From Ovoidimarina sediminis (GTDB lineage: Bacteria; Pseudomonadota; Alphaproteobacteria; Rhodobacterales; Rhodobacteraceae): a stretch of 64,000 bases of DNA. Position numbers and translations under genes: made by a program. The stretch is taken from contig NZ_JAWHTE010000018.1 of assembly GCF_032586175.1 (NCBI RefSeq), positions 1 through 64,000 on the forward strand, written 5' to 3'. Positions 52,128 through 60,553 of this stretch are shown piece after piece. The notes below the pieces were generated by a model. That model was not told where the DNA came from and made no database searches. It was given only the letters and a program-made list of their open reading frames with translations. Numbering within the stretch: the stretch's first letter is position 1; each line of letters begins with the position of its first letter.

Positions 52128-53317
52128 GGCAGAAGTCGGAAGAACAGCGCCTTGAGATAGGCGCTTTCCGCCAGGTGGGGGTGTTGCGGGTGATCGGGGC
52201 CGGCGGCCCCGGTGTGAATGAGTTGCGCCTCGCGCCCCGCGCGCCCGATGCCCCGAAGCGACGCCGCGCGGAAGGCCGCCAGATCGACCGCATGCGAGCA
52301 GGAACAGAGCACGAGATATCCGCCTTTCGCGACGAGAGGGGAGGCAAGGCGCGCCACCTTTTCATAGGCCCTCAATCCTGCATCGAGCGCCTGGCGCGAG
52401 GGTGCAAAGGCGGGAGGATCGCAGACAACCAGATCGAATTCCCGGCCTTCTCCGGCGAGTGCTGCGAGTGTTTCGAACGCGTCACCCTGCTTTGTGCTGA
52501 AGCGGGCGTCCATGCCGCTTGCGCGCGCACCCGCTTCTGCCAGCGCAAGGGCCGGGGCCGAGGCGTCGACGGCGAGCGCAGAGGCCGCGCCACCCGCAAG
52601 AGCAGCAAGGGCGAAGCCGCCGACATGGCTGAACACGTCAACCACACGCGCCCCACTGGCCAGCCGCTGCGCGAAGGCGTGGTTCGGTCTCTGATCGTAG
52701 AACAACCCGGTTTTCTGCCCAGCCACGATATCGGCAAGGTAGGTGGCGCCGTTCATCGGCACCGGAAGGGCATCGCCGAGTGCGCCCGACAAGAGCATGC
52801 TCTCGTCGTCAAGACCTTCGAGCGCCCGGGCGCGGCCGCTTGCGTTCTTGTAGACCGTTGGCATGCCGAGCCCGGAAAGCGCGTCACGAAACATCTCGCA
52901 TCGCTGGTCGGCCCAGGCGGCATTGGGTTGAAGGACGGCCACGTCGCCGAACCGATCGATCACCACGCCGGGCAGACCATCGGCCTCTGCATGAACAAGC
53001 CGGTAATGCGGACTGTCGAACAGCCTTTCGCGCAGGTCGAGCGCCGTTTTCAGCCGCCGGGCAAGCCAATCCGCCTCGATCGTTTCTTTGGCATCCCGAT
53101 CCAGTATCCGGGCGGCGATCTTCGACTGCGGGTTGATGGCGACCAGGGCCACATCGCGCCGCTCTGCATCTTCCAGTATGGCGATTGCGCCCGCTGGAAT
53201 GGACCGCGTGCGGCGATCCATGACAATCTGATTGGCATAGACCCACGGCGCACCGCGCCGTATCGGGCGCGGATCGGTCTTCGGCAGAAGGCGGATTCGG
53301 GGCAGGGCGTCTGTCAT
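52124..53317 (-). CDS. rlmI: 23S rRNA (cytosine-C5)-methyltransferase RlmI-like
   Basis: A class I rRNA methyltransferase of 397 aa. It has an N-terminal PUA RNA-binding domain (RRGAPWVYANQI), then a SAM fold with VVDVFSHVGGFALAAL and the catalytic-loop VCDPPAFAPS. RlmI in E. coli methylates C1962 of 23S rRNA; the homologue here probably does the same. It lies 120 bp beyond the small-protein gene and just upstream of the PIN gene. Confidence 0.9.
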   Translation of the reverse strand: MTDALPRIRLLPKTDPRPIRRGAPWVYANQIVMDRRTRSIPAGAIAILEDAERRDVALVAINPQSKIAARILDRDAKETIEADWLARRLKTALDLRERLFDSPHYRLVHAEADGLPGVVIDRFGDVAVLQPNAAWADQRCEMFRDALSGLGMPTVYKNASGRARALEGLDDESMLLSGALGDALPVPMNGATYLADIVAGQKTGLFYDQRPNHAFAQRLASGARVVDVFSHVGGFALAALAGGAASALAVDASAPALALAEAGARASGMDARFSTKQGDAFETLAALAGEGREFDLVVCDPPAFAPSRQALDAGLRAYEKVARLASPLVAKGGYLVLCSCSHAVDLAAFRAASLRGIGRAGREAQLIHTGAAGPDHPQHPHLAESAYLKALFFRLLP

Positions 53318-53348
53318 CCGCTCCGCCTACGCGATTCTGGGCAGAACG

Positions 53349-53385
53349 AAAATCCCGGGCGCGGCGAAAGGCACCGGCCCGGGAT
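53349..53385 (-). terminator. Terminator after the 49-aa small-protein gene
   Basis: Perfect 9-bp stem ATCCCGGGC / GCCCGGGAT, 16-nt loop, followed on the minus strand by TTTT. It ends the transcript of the small protein ahead of rlmI. Confidence 0.7.
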
Positions 53386-53437
53386 CTTGCGGCGAGGCGC
53401 AGCCCGTCGCCGGGCGCAGCCTCAACTCTATTCTGTC

Positions 53438-53587
53438 TCAGATCGCCCGTGTCACGCGGTGAAACGGCAGGGCCGCCCAGCGGGTGAGCTTCGTCACCCC
53501 GTTGCGCACGGCTTCGGCACGCATTTTGCGCGCTTCCAGTTCGATTGCGGCATAGTCGATCGGTGAATTGGGATCGAACGGTTTCAT
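53438..53587 (-). CDS. Small basic protein (49 aa), RSP_7527-like
   Basis: Encoded peptide begins MKPFDPNSPIDYAAIELEAR and continues with KMRAEAVRNGVTKLTRWAAL, ending HRVTRAI. This helical basic pattern is like the short RSP_7527-type proteins of Rhodobacterales (recalled, not searched). AAGGA lies just before the ATG, and a T-tailed terminator follows the stop, so it looks like a real monocistronic gene. Role unknown; similar short proteins are often growth-phase induced. Confidence 0.78.
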   Translation of the reverse strand: MKPFDPNSPIDYAAIELEARKMRAEAVRNGVTKLTRWAALPFHRVTRAI

Positions 53588-53728
53588 ATTCCTTATCCTC
53601 TTCCGGAGTGTCTTGCGTTTCCTCCTCGTGACAAGAGGTAAGAAAGCGCACTGCGTTGAACCACCACCATTGCGGCAACTCCGCTATGCGTTTGCTGCAA
53701 GCATAATCTTGCGGATGCGGGTGGAATT

Positions 53729-53740
53729 GTTAGCGCTAAC
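53729..53740. promoter_or_regulatory. LacI-type operator upstream of edd-eda
   Basis: GTTAGCGCTAAC, a perfect 12-bp CG-centred palindrome typical of LacI/GalR-family operators, 47-58 bp before the edd ATG. It probably controls edd-eda; no lacI-type gene is in the window. Confidence 0.65.
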
Positions 53741-53787
53741 TATGTATGAACTGAACAAACGCGTGATAATGATCCGGAGACAAGCCA

Positions 53788-55596
53788 ATGGCCCTCAACC
53801 AGACCGTCGCCCGTGTAACCGAGCGGATTGTCGAGCGGAGCCGCGAGCGACGGCACCTCTATCTCGACCAGATCGCACGGGCTGCAGAGGCAGGGCCGAA
53901 GCGTGCGCATCTCACCTGCGGAAATCAGGCTCACGCCTATGCGGCGATGGGAGAGGACAAAACCCGGCTTGTCGAGGGGCGGGTGCCCAATATCGGGATC
54001 ATCACGGCTTATAACGACATGCTGTCAGCGCATCAGCCGTTCGAAACATATCCTGCCCGCATCAAGCAGGCGGCCCGCGACGCGGGCGGCACGGCGCAGG
54101 TTGCGGGCGGCGTGCCCGCCATGTGCGATGGTGTCACTCAGGGCCAGACTGGAATGGAGCTTTCGCTGTTCTCGCGCGACGTGATCGCAATGGCGGCGGG
54201 CGTGGCGCTCAGCCACAATACGTTCGACGCGGCGCTTTATCTCGGTGTCTGTGACAAGATCGTGCCGGGGCTCGTGATCGCTGCCGCAACCTTCGGCCAT
54301 CTGCCAGGGCTTTTTGTGCCCGCAGGGCCGATGGTAAGCGGGCTGCCGAATGACGAGAAGGCGAAGGTGCGCCAGCAGTTCGCCGCCGGTGAAGTCGGGC
54401 GCGACAAGCTTATGGAAGCCGAGATGGCATCCTACCACGGGCCAGGCACCTGCACATTCTACGGCACGGCGAACTCGAACCAGATGCTGATGGAATTCAT
54501 GGGGCTTCACCTGCCCGGGTCGAGCTTTGTGAACCCGGGCGCGCCGCTGCGCGATGCGCTGACAGAAGCCGCGACACGGCGGGCGCTTGAGATCACGGCC
54601 CTCGGAAACGATTTCCGCCCTGTAGGCCATGTCCTCGATGAGAAGGCCTTCGTGAACGGGATCGTCGGCCTGATGGCGACGGGCGGATCGACGAACCTAG
54701 TGATTCACCTCCCGGCGATGGCGCGGGCCGCCGGTGTTCTGCTTGATATCGAAGATTTTAACGATCTGTCGGCGGTGGTTCCGCTTATGGCGAAGGTCTA
54801 TCCGAACGGTCTGGCGGACGTGAACCACTTCCACGCGGCAGGTGGGCTTGCCTACATGATCGGCGAACTCTTGTCGGAGGGGCTGCTCCATTCCGATACG
54901 CTGACGGTCGCTGGCGACGGTCTCGGCGCCTATAGCAAGGAGCCGAGGCTCATCGACGGCGAACTGAATTGGGCCCAGGGCCCGCGCGTCTCGGAGAATG
55001 ACAAGATCCTGCGGCCGGTGTCAGACCCGTTCCAAGCAACCGGGGGGCTGCGCGAACTGAAGGGCAATATCGGGCGGAGCGTCATGAAGGTGTCTGCCGT
55101 GAAGCCCGAGCACCGGGTGATCGAGGCGAATGCGCGCGTGTTCCACGACCAGGAAGATGTGAAGGCGGCGTTCAAGGCCGGGGCCTTCACCGAGGATACG
55201 ATCGTCGTTGTCCGGTACCAGGGCCCGGCAGCGAACGGAATGCCGGAACTGCATTCTCTGACCCCGATCCTTGCAGTGCTTCTTGACCGGGGGCTCAAGG
55301 TGGCGCTCGTCACTGATGGCAGGATGTCCGGGGCTTCGGGCAAGGTGCCTGCCGCAATCCACGTAAGCCCCGAAGGCGCGAAGGGCGGGGCGATCGCGAA
55401 ACTGCGCGATGGCGACCGTGTTCGGGTCGATGCGGAGGCAGGGGTGCTCGAGGTTCTGGAAGAGGGCTTCGAGGCACGCGAGATCGCCGAGGCGGATCTC
55501 AGCGCCAATGAAAGCGGGTTGGGGCGCGAGCTTTTTGCGATGTTCCGCGAAAGCTGTGGTCTTGCCGCGGAAGGTGCGGGTGTGGCAGTGCGATGA
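53788..55596 (+). CDS. edd: Phosphogluconate dehydratase (Entner-Doudoroff)
   Basis: Converts 6-phosphogluconate to KDPG. The 602-aa IlvD/Edd protein has the Fe-S cluster cysteines in AMCDGVTQG, GVCDKIVPG and GTCTFYGTANSNQM, and C-terminal TDGRMSGASGKVPAAIHVSP. Length and the neighbouring eda make this Edd and not dihydroxyacid dehydratase. A LacI-type palindrome lies upstream. Confidence 0.96.
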   Translation: MALNQTVARVTERIVERSRERRHLYLDQIARAAEAGPKRAHLTCGNQAHAYAAMGEDKTRLVEGRVPNIGIITAYNDMLSAHQPFETYPARIKQAARDAGGTAQVAGGVPAMCDGVTQGQTGMELSLFSRDVIAMAAGVALSHNTFDAALYLGVCDKIVPGLVIAAATFGHLPGLFVPAGPMVSGLPNDEKAKVRQQFAAGEVGRDKLMEAEMASYHGPGTCTFYGTANSNQMLMEFMGLHLPGSSFVNPGAPLRDALTEAATRRALEITALGNDFRPVGHVLDEKAFVNGIVGLMATGGSTNLVIHLPAMARAAGVLLDIEDFNDLSAVVPLMAKVYPNGLADVNHFHAAGGLAYMIGELLSEGLLHSDTLTVAGDGLGAYSKEPRLIDGELNWAQGPRVSENDKILRPVSDPFQATGGLRELKGNIGRSVMKVSAVKPEHRVIEANARVFHDQEDVKAAFKAGAFTEDTIVVVRYQGPAANGMPELHSLTPILAVLLDRGLKVALVTDGRMSGASGKVPAAIHVSPEGAKGGAIAKLRDGDRVRVDAEAGVLEVLEEGFEAREIAEADLSANESGLGRELFAMFRESCGLAAEGAGVAVR

Positions 55597-55618
55597 CGGA
55601 CGGAACGGAGAAGACGCA

Positions 55619-56260
55619 ATGACCCCAAGCGAAGCTAGCGAACGGGCGCTTGAAATCTGTCGGCTGGCGCCGGTGATTCCGGTTCTCGTAATCGAGGATG
55701 CAGAACGTGCCGAGGGGCTGGCCCAGGCGCTCGTCTCCGGCGGTCTGCCTGCGCTTGAGGTGACGCTGCGAACGCCTGCTGCGCTTGATGTCATCCGCGA
55801 GATGGCGCGCGTCGAGGGCGGCGTGGTCGGGGCGGGAACACTTCTGACACCGGCCGATGTGCATGCGGCAAAGGAAGCCGGTGCGCTTTTCGGCGTGTCG
55901 CCCGGCGCGACCGACCGGCTTCTCGATGCCTGCGAGGACGCGGACCTCCCGCTTTTGCCCGGCGCCGCCACGGCGACCGAAGCGATGCGCCTTCTGGAGC
56001 GGGGCTACACGGTACAGAAATTCTTTCCAGCCGAGGCATCGGGCGGCGCGCCTGCCCTCAAGGCGATCGGCGCGCCCCTGCCGCAGATTACATTCTGCCC
56101 GACCGGCGGAATCGATTTGACGAAGGCGCGGACATACCTTGCCCTTCCGAATACCGTCTGTGTCGGTGGATCGTGGGTGGCGCCGAAGGAAAGCGTTGGC
56201 CGCGGAGACTGGAATGCGGTCGAAGCCCTCGCGCGCGAGGCTTCGGCACTCGGAGGTTAA
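55619..56260 (+). CDS. eda: 2-dehydro-3-deoxyphosphogluconate (KDPG) aldolase
   Basis: Cleaves KDPG to pyruvate and glyceraldehyde-3-phosphate. The 213-aa TIM-barrel has the Schiff-base Lys134 in VQKFFPAEA, the catalytic Glu region PALEVTLRTP near 44-53 and the phosphate-binding CPTGGI. The start at 55619 is supported by GGAGAAG upstream. With edd it completes the Entner-Doudoroff route for sugar use. Confidence 0.96.
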   Translation: MTPSEASERALEICRLAPVIPVLVIEDAERAEGLAQALVSGGLPALEVTLRTPAALDVIREMARVEGGVVGAGTLLTPADVHAAKEAGALFGVSPGATDRLLDACEDADLPLLPGAATATEAMRLLERGYTVQKFFPAEASGGAPALKAIGAPLPQITFCPTGGIDLTKARTYLALPNTVCVGGSWVAPKESVGRGDWNAVEALAREASALGG

Positions 56261-56286
56261 CGAAGGTCATTTCAGCCGGAGAGAGT

Positions 56287-56329
56287 GGGGCTCCGCCCCA
56301 CACCCCGGAGTATTTACGCCAAAATGAAG
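56287..56329. repeat. Intergenic GC-rich hairpin repeat, copy 2
   Basis: Same 43-bp element as at 97-139 (40/43 identical). Here it sits between the convergent genes eda and ssb, where its GGGGC-TCC-GCCCC hairpin could act as a terminator for eda. Confidence 0.75.
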
Positions 56330-56335
56330 ATTGGA

Positions 56336-56812
56336 TCAGAACGGGATCTCGTCGTCCATGTCGCCTGCGGGAGCCGGGCTGCCATAGCCGCCGCCACCGC
56401 CGCGGGACTGGTCCTCCATGTAGCCGCCACCGCCGCCGCCCATGCCGCCACCGCCTTCGCCGCGGCCATCGAGCATGACCATCGTAGAATTGTAGGGCCG
56501 CAGGACGACCTCGGTCGAGTACCGGTCCTGCCCCGACTGGTCCTGCCATTTGCGGGTTTCAAGCTGGCCTTCGAGATAAACCTTCGAGCCCTTGCGCAGA
56601 TATTGCTCCGCTGTCCGCGCCAGCGGCTCCGAAAAGATTGCCACCGAATGCCACTCGGTCCGCTCGCGGCGTTCGCCGGTGTTCCTGTCCTTCCAGGTCT
56701 CCGATGTCGCCACTCTCAGGTTGCAGACCTTGCCGCCGTTCTGAAAGGTGCGCACTTCCGGGTCGCGCCCAAGATTGCCCACCAGGATCACCTTGTTAAC
56801 CGAGCCTGCCAT
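56336..56812 (-). CDS. ssb: Single-stranded DNA-binding protein
   Basis: Coats single-stranded DNA in replication and repair. The 158-aa protein has an N-terminal OB fold (NKVILVGNLGRDPEVR near 5-20, WHSVAIFSEPLA), a Gly-rich disordered linker (about 115-150) and the acidic C-terminal tip DDEIPF that recruits partner proteins. No perfect LexA box (GTTC-N7-GTTC) is visible in the 150 bp upstream. Confidence 0.96.
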   Translation of the reverse strand: MAGSVNKVILVGNLGRDPEVRTFQNGGKVCNLRVATSETWKDRNTGERRERTEWHSVAIFSEPLARTAEQYLRKGSKVYLEGQLETRKWQDQSGQDRYSTEVVLRPYNSTMVMLDGRGEGGGGMGGGGGGYMEDQSRGGGGGYGSPAPAGDMDDEIPF

Positions 56813-56966
56813 CGCTTTCGCCTCCCGTCGATTCTGTTGGTTCAGCCGACCCTACACTTGGCCGAACGTGGTTAACAGTAGGTCAATTGAGGCGTGATCA
56901 CGGAGGGTTGGCTGATTGCGGCGAACCGGCTAGTCTGGCGCGGTCTTTTATCTTGGGGGACAGTGA

Positions 56967-57560
56967 ATGAGACGACTTGCCATCGTCACGCTCTCGTTTG
57001 CATTTTCGGCGGCGGCCTTGCCGGTTCTTGCCGAAACGCTAAGCGTGTCATCCAAGAGCCGGCAGAAGCTTTTCAAGAGCCAGACCAGTGTCCTGGATTC
57101 CCGGGCAGCGCAGCAATACGCGAACTCGGTGCGGCTGACGCCGAGCTACACGATCCCCGGGCGTGATCCGGTTTTGCCCGCATATGCCGGATCCTATCGT
57201 GGTCAGTATCTCAACGTCGCGACGCAGATTGCGCGCAAGCACAACGTGCCGGTCGATCTTTTCCTGCGGCTCGTGCAGCAGGAAAGCGGCTGGAACCCTC
57301 GTGCGGTCTCTCACAAGGGCGCGCGCGGTCTTGCGCAACTGATGCCGGCGACCGCGCGCGTGCTGGGCGTCAATCCGGACGATCCGGTGCAGAACCTCGA
57401 AGGTGGCGCGCGGTACCTGAGGATGCAGTACGAAAAGTTCCGCTCGTGGCGGCTTGCCCTCGCCGCATACAATGCTGGCCCGGGCGCGGTCGAGAAATAC
57501 GGTGGCATTCCACCCTACCGCGAGACGCAGGGCTATGTGAAAGCGATCCTCGGCTCCTGA
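56967..57560 (+). CDS. Lytic transglycosylase (SLT domain)
   Basis: Cleaves peptidoglycan glycan strands. The 197-aa protein has a signal peptide (1-22, ending VLAE), a short basic linker, then an SLT domain with catalytic Glu106 in QQESGWN, the GLAQLMPATA motif and AAYNAGPGAV. It is periplasmic and small for the family, with only the catalytic domain. Its 3' end overlaps the convergent LysR gene by 28 bp. Confidence 0.92.
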   Translation: MRRLAIVTLSFAFSAAALPVLAETLSVSSKSRQKLFKSQTSVLDSRAAQQYANSVRLTPSYTIPGRDPVLPAYAGSYRGQYLNVATQIARKHNVPVDLFLRLVQQESGWNPRAVSHKGARGLAQLMPATARVLGVNPDDPVQNLEGGARYLRMQYEKFRSWRLALAAYNAGPGAVEKYGGIPPYRETQGYVKAILGS

Positions 57561-58480
57561 GGCGCCCGGCCGGAGAGGTGCGCGATTTCTTCGACGGTCC
57601 GGGCGATTTCGTCGGTCAGCCAGGCCACGAACCTTTGCAGTTGCGGACGGGCCAGTGCCTCGGGCCGGATCGCAAGGCGGTAGGGTTCAGGCGCAAGAAG
57701 ATGCTGTTCGCGGGGCAGAGGCAGGACGACCCGCCCTTCGGCGACGTCGCGGGCGGCAAGCGAAAGCCCACAGACGAGGAAGCCCACATTATCGCGCACA
57801 GCTTCAAGCGCGACACGCGCATGTTGGTAGTGCGGCCCCCGGTCGGGGCCCTCGCGGCGGTGACCGAATGTTTCGAACCAGGCAACCCAGCCGGGGTGGT
57901 TGTCGCTGCGCCGGTGCGCTTCGAGATGCAGAAGCGGCATACCCTGCATCTGAAGCACAGGGTCCCAGTCGCCGATCCGCCGAACGTTGTCCGGCCCCGT
58001 GATCGGCATCAGGATGTCGGTGTAAAGCGGTTCGCCGGAAGTCCCGCCGTATTCGATCCGGCAATCCGGCGCGCCAAGGCGAACCGGAACATCCCCTTCG
58101 CCGTTGATGCAGAAAAGGATATTGGGATGCTCGGCACGAAACGTTTCGAGCCGGGGCAGGAGCCAGAGTTCCGCCCAATCCGGCTCGGCGACGATATGAA
58201 TTTCGGTGACTCTTTGAAAATCCAGCTTCTCGGTGACACGGTCGAGTGCCGCGAAGGCGGTTCTGAGATCATCAAGCGCCGCTTCCAACTCGCGGGTGGG
58301 CCATAGGCCGGACCGCCCCCTGAGGAGGAGTTCGGTTCCGAGGTAATCTTCGAGCCCGCGAATCCGCTGGCCCACGGCCGCCGGCGAAATGCCGATTTCA
58401 CGCGCGGCTTCGGTGAGGGAGCCGCGGCGCAGTGCGATTTCGAGCGCCTGAAGGGCGCGAAGATGCGTGGTTGCCGGCAT
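57533..58480 (-). CDS. LysR family transcriptional regulator
   Basis: A 315-aa regulator with an N-terminal winged HTH (LRALQALEIALRRGSLTEAA, then GISPAAVGQRIRGLEDYLG) and a LysR effector domain resembling the GcvA-type (DCRIEYGGTSGEP). The ATG at 58480 was chosen because a longer frame to 58528 would run through a LysR-box-like dyad at 58490-58509. It is divergent from the DUF4242 gene, a likely target. Confidence 0.9.
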   Translation of the reverse strand: MPATTHLRALQALEIALRRGSLTEAAREIGISPAAVGQRIRGLEDYLGTELLLRGRSGLWPTRELEAALDDLRTAFAALDRVTEKLDFQRVTEIHIVAEPDWAELWLLPRLETFRAEHPNILFCINGEGDVPVRLGAPDCRIEYGGTSGEPLYTDILMPITGPDNVRRIGDWDPVLQMQGMPLLHLEAHRRSDNHPGWVAWFETFGHRREGPDRGPHYQHARVALEAVRDNVGFLVCGLSLAARDVAEGRVVLPLPREQHLLAPEPYRLAIRPEALARPQLQRFVAWLTDEIARTVEEIAHLSGRAPQEPRIAFT

Positions 58481-58489
58481 TTGATAAAG

Positions 58490-58509
58490 CTTACCTTTAA
58501 TTCGATAAG
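58490..58509. promoter_or_regulatory. Candidate LysR-type box
   Basis: CTTACC-N8-GATAAG, arms matching at five of six positions, AT-rich centre, 10 bp upstream of the LysR start. Position fits an autoregulatory recognition site in the divergent promoter region. Confidence 0.5.
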
Positions 58510-58619
58510 ATTTCCATGTCTTTACCAAAGCTTGGCTTCAGTGAGGAAAAGAAAATTGGGTTATACCCGCCGTGCTATGTCCGGCAGACTGGGGCCATCG
58601 ACATCGGAGGAGTAACGCC

Positions 58620-58901
58620 ATGACTATGAAACGCTTCATCATCGAACGTGAGATCCCGGGGATCGGCGCGATGTCCCTGACCGAGCTTTGCGGCGCCGCC
58701 CGCGCATCGAACAAGGCACTGAGCGAGATCGGGACGGGTATTCAGTGGCAACACAGTTACGTTGCCGGCGACAAGACCTATTGCGTCTACCTCGCCCAGG
58801 ATGAAGACGCGATCCGCAAGCATTCCGAACTGAGCGGCATTCCCGTGGGATCGATCACGGAAGTGCCGCAGATCATCGATCCGCTGACCGCGAACAACTG
58901 A
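58620..58901 (+). CDS. DUF4242 protein
   Basis: A 93-aa protein of the DUF4242 (SCO4226 nickel-binding-like) family: FIIEREIPGIGAMSLTELCG, then WQHSYVAGDKTYCVYLAQDE and IRKHSELSGIPV. These small ferredoxin-fold-like proteins form dimers or tetramers; some bind nickel. The His and Cys positions (WQHSY, YCVY, KHSE) that might bind metal are present. GGAGGAG precedes the ATG. It is divergent from the LysR gene. Confidence 0.87.
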   Translation: MTMKRFIIEREIPGIGAMSLTELCGAARASNKALSEIGTGIQWQHSYVAGDKTYCVYLAQDEDAIRKHSELSGIPVGSITEVPQIIDPLTANN

Positions 58902-58927
58902 CCCCTGGCGATCCGGGGATGGATACG

Positions 58928-58954
58928 CCCGCCCTGCGTCCGGCGCAGGGCGGG
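58928..58954 (+). terminator. Hairpin terminator after the DUF4242 gene
   Basis: A perfect 11-bp stem CCCGCCCTGCG / CGCAGGGCGGG with a 5-nt loop, 27 bp past the stop codon and followed by ATTGT. Confidence 0.7.
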
Positions 58955-59056
58955 ATTGTCCCTGCGGCAACGGCGCACGGGTGACACAGCACTCCTCTTG
59001 TGGCAGATAGTTTAACGTCAAACAATCTGGCTCGATGCTGATCTCCGGAGGGATTC

Positions 59057-60454
59057 ATGGCAGGAAAATCGTTCGATGTCGTTGTGATCGGGGCGGGCCC
59101 CGGCGGATACGTGGCCGCGATCCGGGCAAGCCAGTTGGGTCTGAAGGTCGCGATCGTCGAGCGGGAGCATATGGGCGGGATCTGCCTGAACTGGGGCTGC
59201 ATCCCCACGAAGGCGATGCTGCGGTCCTCGGAAGTGTTCCACCTGATGCACCGGGCGAAGGAGTTCGGCCTGAAAGCCGAGGGTATCGGCTATGATCTCG
59301 ACGCCGTGGTGAAACGCTCGCGCGCCGTTGCCAAGCAGTTGAATTCCGGTGTCGGCCACCTGATGAAGAAGAACAAGGTCGAGGTGGTGATGGGCGAAGC
59401 GACCCTGCCGTCGAAAGGCAAGGTCAGCGTCAAGACGGACAAGGGCACCGAAGAGCTTTCGGCCAAAAACATCATTCTGGCGACCGGAGCGCGCGCGCGT
59501 GAGCTTCCAGGGCTGGAAGCCGACGGTGATCTCGTCTGGACCTACAAGCACGCCCTGATGCCGCCGCGGATGCCGAAGAAACTCCTCGTGATCGGATCGG
59601 GCGCGATCGGAATTGAATTTGCGAGTTTCTACAACACGCTGGGCGCCGAAACGACGGTTGTCGAAGTCATGGATCGGATTCTGCCGGTCGAGGATGCCGA
59701 AATCTCGGCCTTCGCGAAGAAGAGTTTCGCGAAGCAGGGCATGACGATCATGGAGAAGACCATGGTCAAGCAGCTTGATCGCGGCAAGGGCAAGGTGACG
59801 GCCCATATCGAGGCGAACGGAAAGGTCGAGAAGCAGGATTTCGACACGGTGATCTCGGCTGTGGGCATCGTCGGAAATGTCGAGGGCCTGGGGCTTGAAG
59901 CGCTGGGCGTCAAGATCGACCGGACGCATGTGGTGACCGATGCCTATTGCCGAACCGGCGTCGAAGGACTTTACGCAATCGGCGATATCGCAGGCGCGCC
60001 CTGGCTTGCCCACAAGGCCAGCCATGAAGGCGTGATGGTGGCCGAACTGATCGCGGGCAAGAACAACGTACATCCCGTGAAGCCCGAAAGCATTGCGGGC
60101 TGCACCTACTGCCACCCGCAGGTGGCCTCCGTCGGGTATTCCGAAGCGAAGGCGAAGGAACTCGGCTATGACGTCAAGGTCGGCCGTTTCCCGTTCATCG
60201 GGAATGGCAAGGCCATCGCGCTGGGCGAGCAGGAGGGCATGATCAAGACGGTGTTCGATGCCAAGACGGGCGAACTGCTGGGCGCGCATATGATCGGTGC
60301 GGAAGTGACGGAGATGATCCAGGGCTACGTGGTTGGCCGCCAGCTCGAAACGACGGAGGAAGACCTGATGGAAACGGTCTTCCCGCATCCGACGATCTCG
60401 GAAGCGATGCACGAGGCCGTGTTGGATGCCTATGACCGGGTGATCCACATCTGA
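59057..60454 (+). CDS. lpd: Dihydrolipoyl dehydrogenase
   Basis: The E3 flavoprotein of 2-oxoacid dehydrogenase complexes or glycine cleavage. The 465-aa protein has FAD-binding GAGPGG near 12-17, the redox disulfide Cys43/Cys48 (GICLNWGCIP), NAD-binding GSGAIGIEFASF and the catalytic His-Glu pair in HPTISEAMHEA. No E1/E2 genes are in the window, so its complex is not identified. Ends at a hairpin terminator. Confidence 0.95.
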   Translation: MAGKSFDVVVIGAGPGGYVAAIRASQLGLKVAIVEREHMGGICLNWGCIPTKAMLRSSEVFHLMHRAKEFGLKAEGIGYDLDAVVKRSRAVAKQLNSGVGHLMKKNKVEVVMGEATLPSKGKVSVKTDKGTEELSAKNIILATGARARELPGLEADGDLVWTYKHALMPPRMPKKLLVIGSGAIGIEFASFYNTLGAETTVVEVMDRILPVEDAEISAFAKKSFAKQGMTIMEKTMVKQLDRGKGKVTAHIEANGKVEKQDFDTVISAVGIVGNVEGLGLEALGVKIDRTHVVTDAYCRTGVEGLYAIGDIAGAPWLAHKASHEGVMVAELIAGKNNVHPVKPESIAGCTYCHPQVASVGYSEAKAKELGYDVKVGRFPFIGNGKAIALGEQEGMIKTVFDAKTGELLGAHMIGAEVTEMIQGYVVGRQLETTEEDLMETVFPHPTISEAMHEAVLDAYDRVIHI

Positions 60455-60468
60455 TAGCACGAAGTTGC

Positions 60469-60490
60469 CGGGGCTCTCAGGGGAGCCCCG
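60469..60490 (+). terminator. Hairpin terminator after lpd
   Basis: A perfect 8-bp stem CGGGGCTC / GAGCCCCG with loop TCAGGG, 15 bp after the lpd stop, followed by a pyrimidine-rich stretch. Confidence 0.65.
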
Positions 60491-60553
60491 CCTTCTGCTT
60501 GGTGACCGCCGCGGGCGTATTGACCTTGTGGCCCGCGCGGCGGAAAACGGCGC

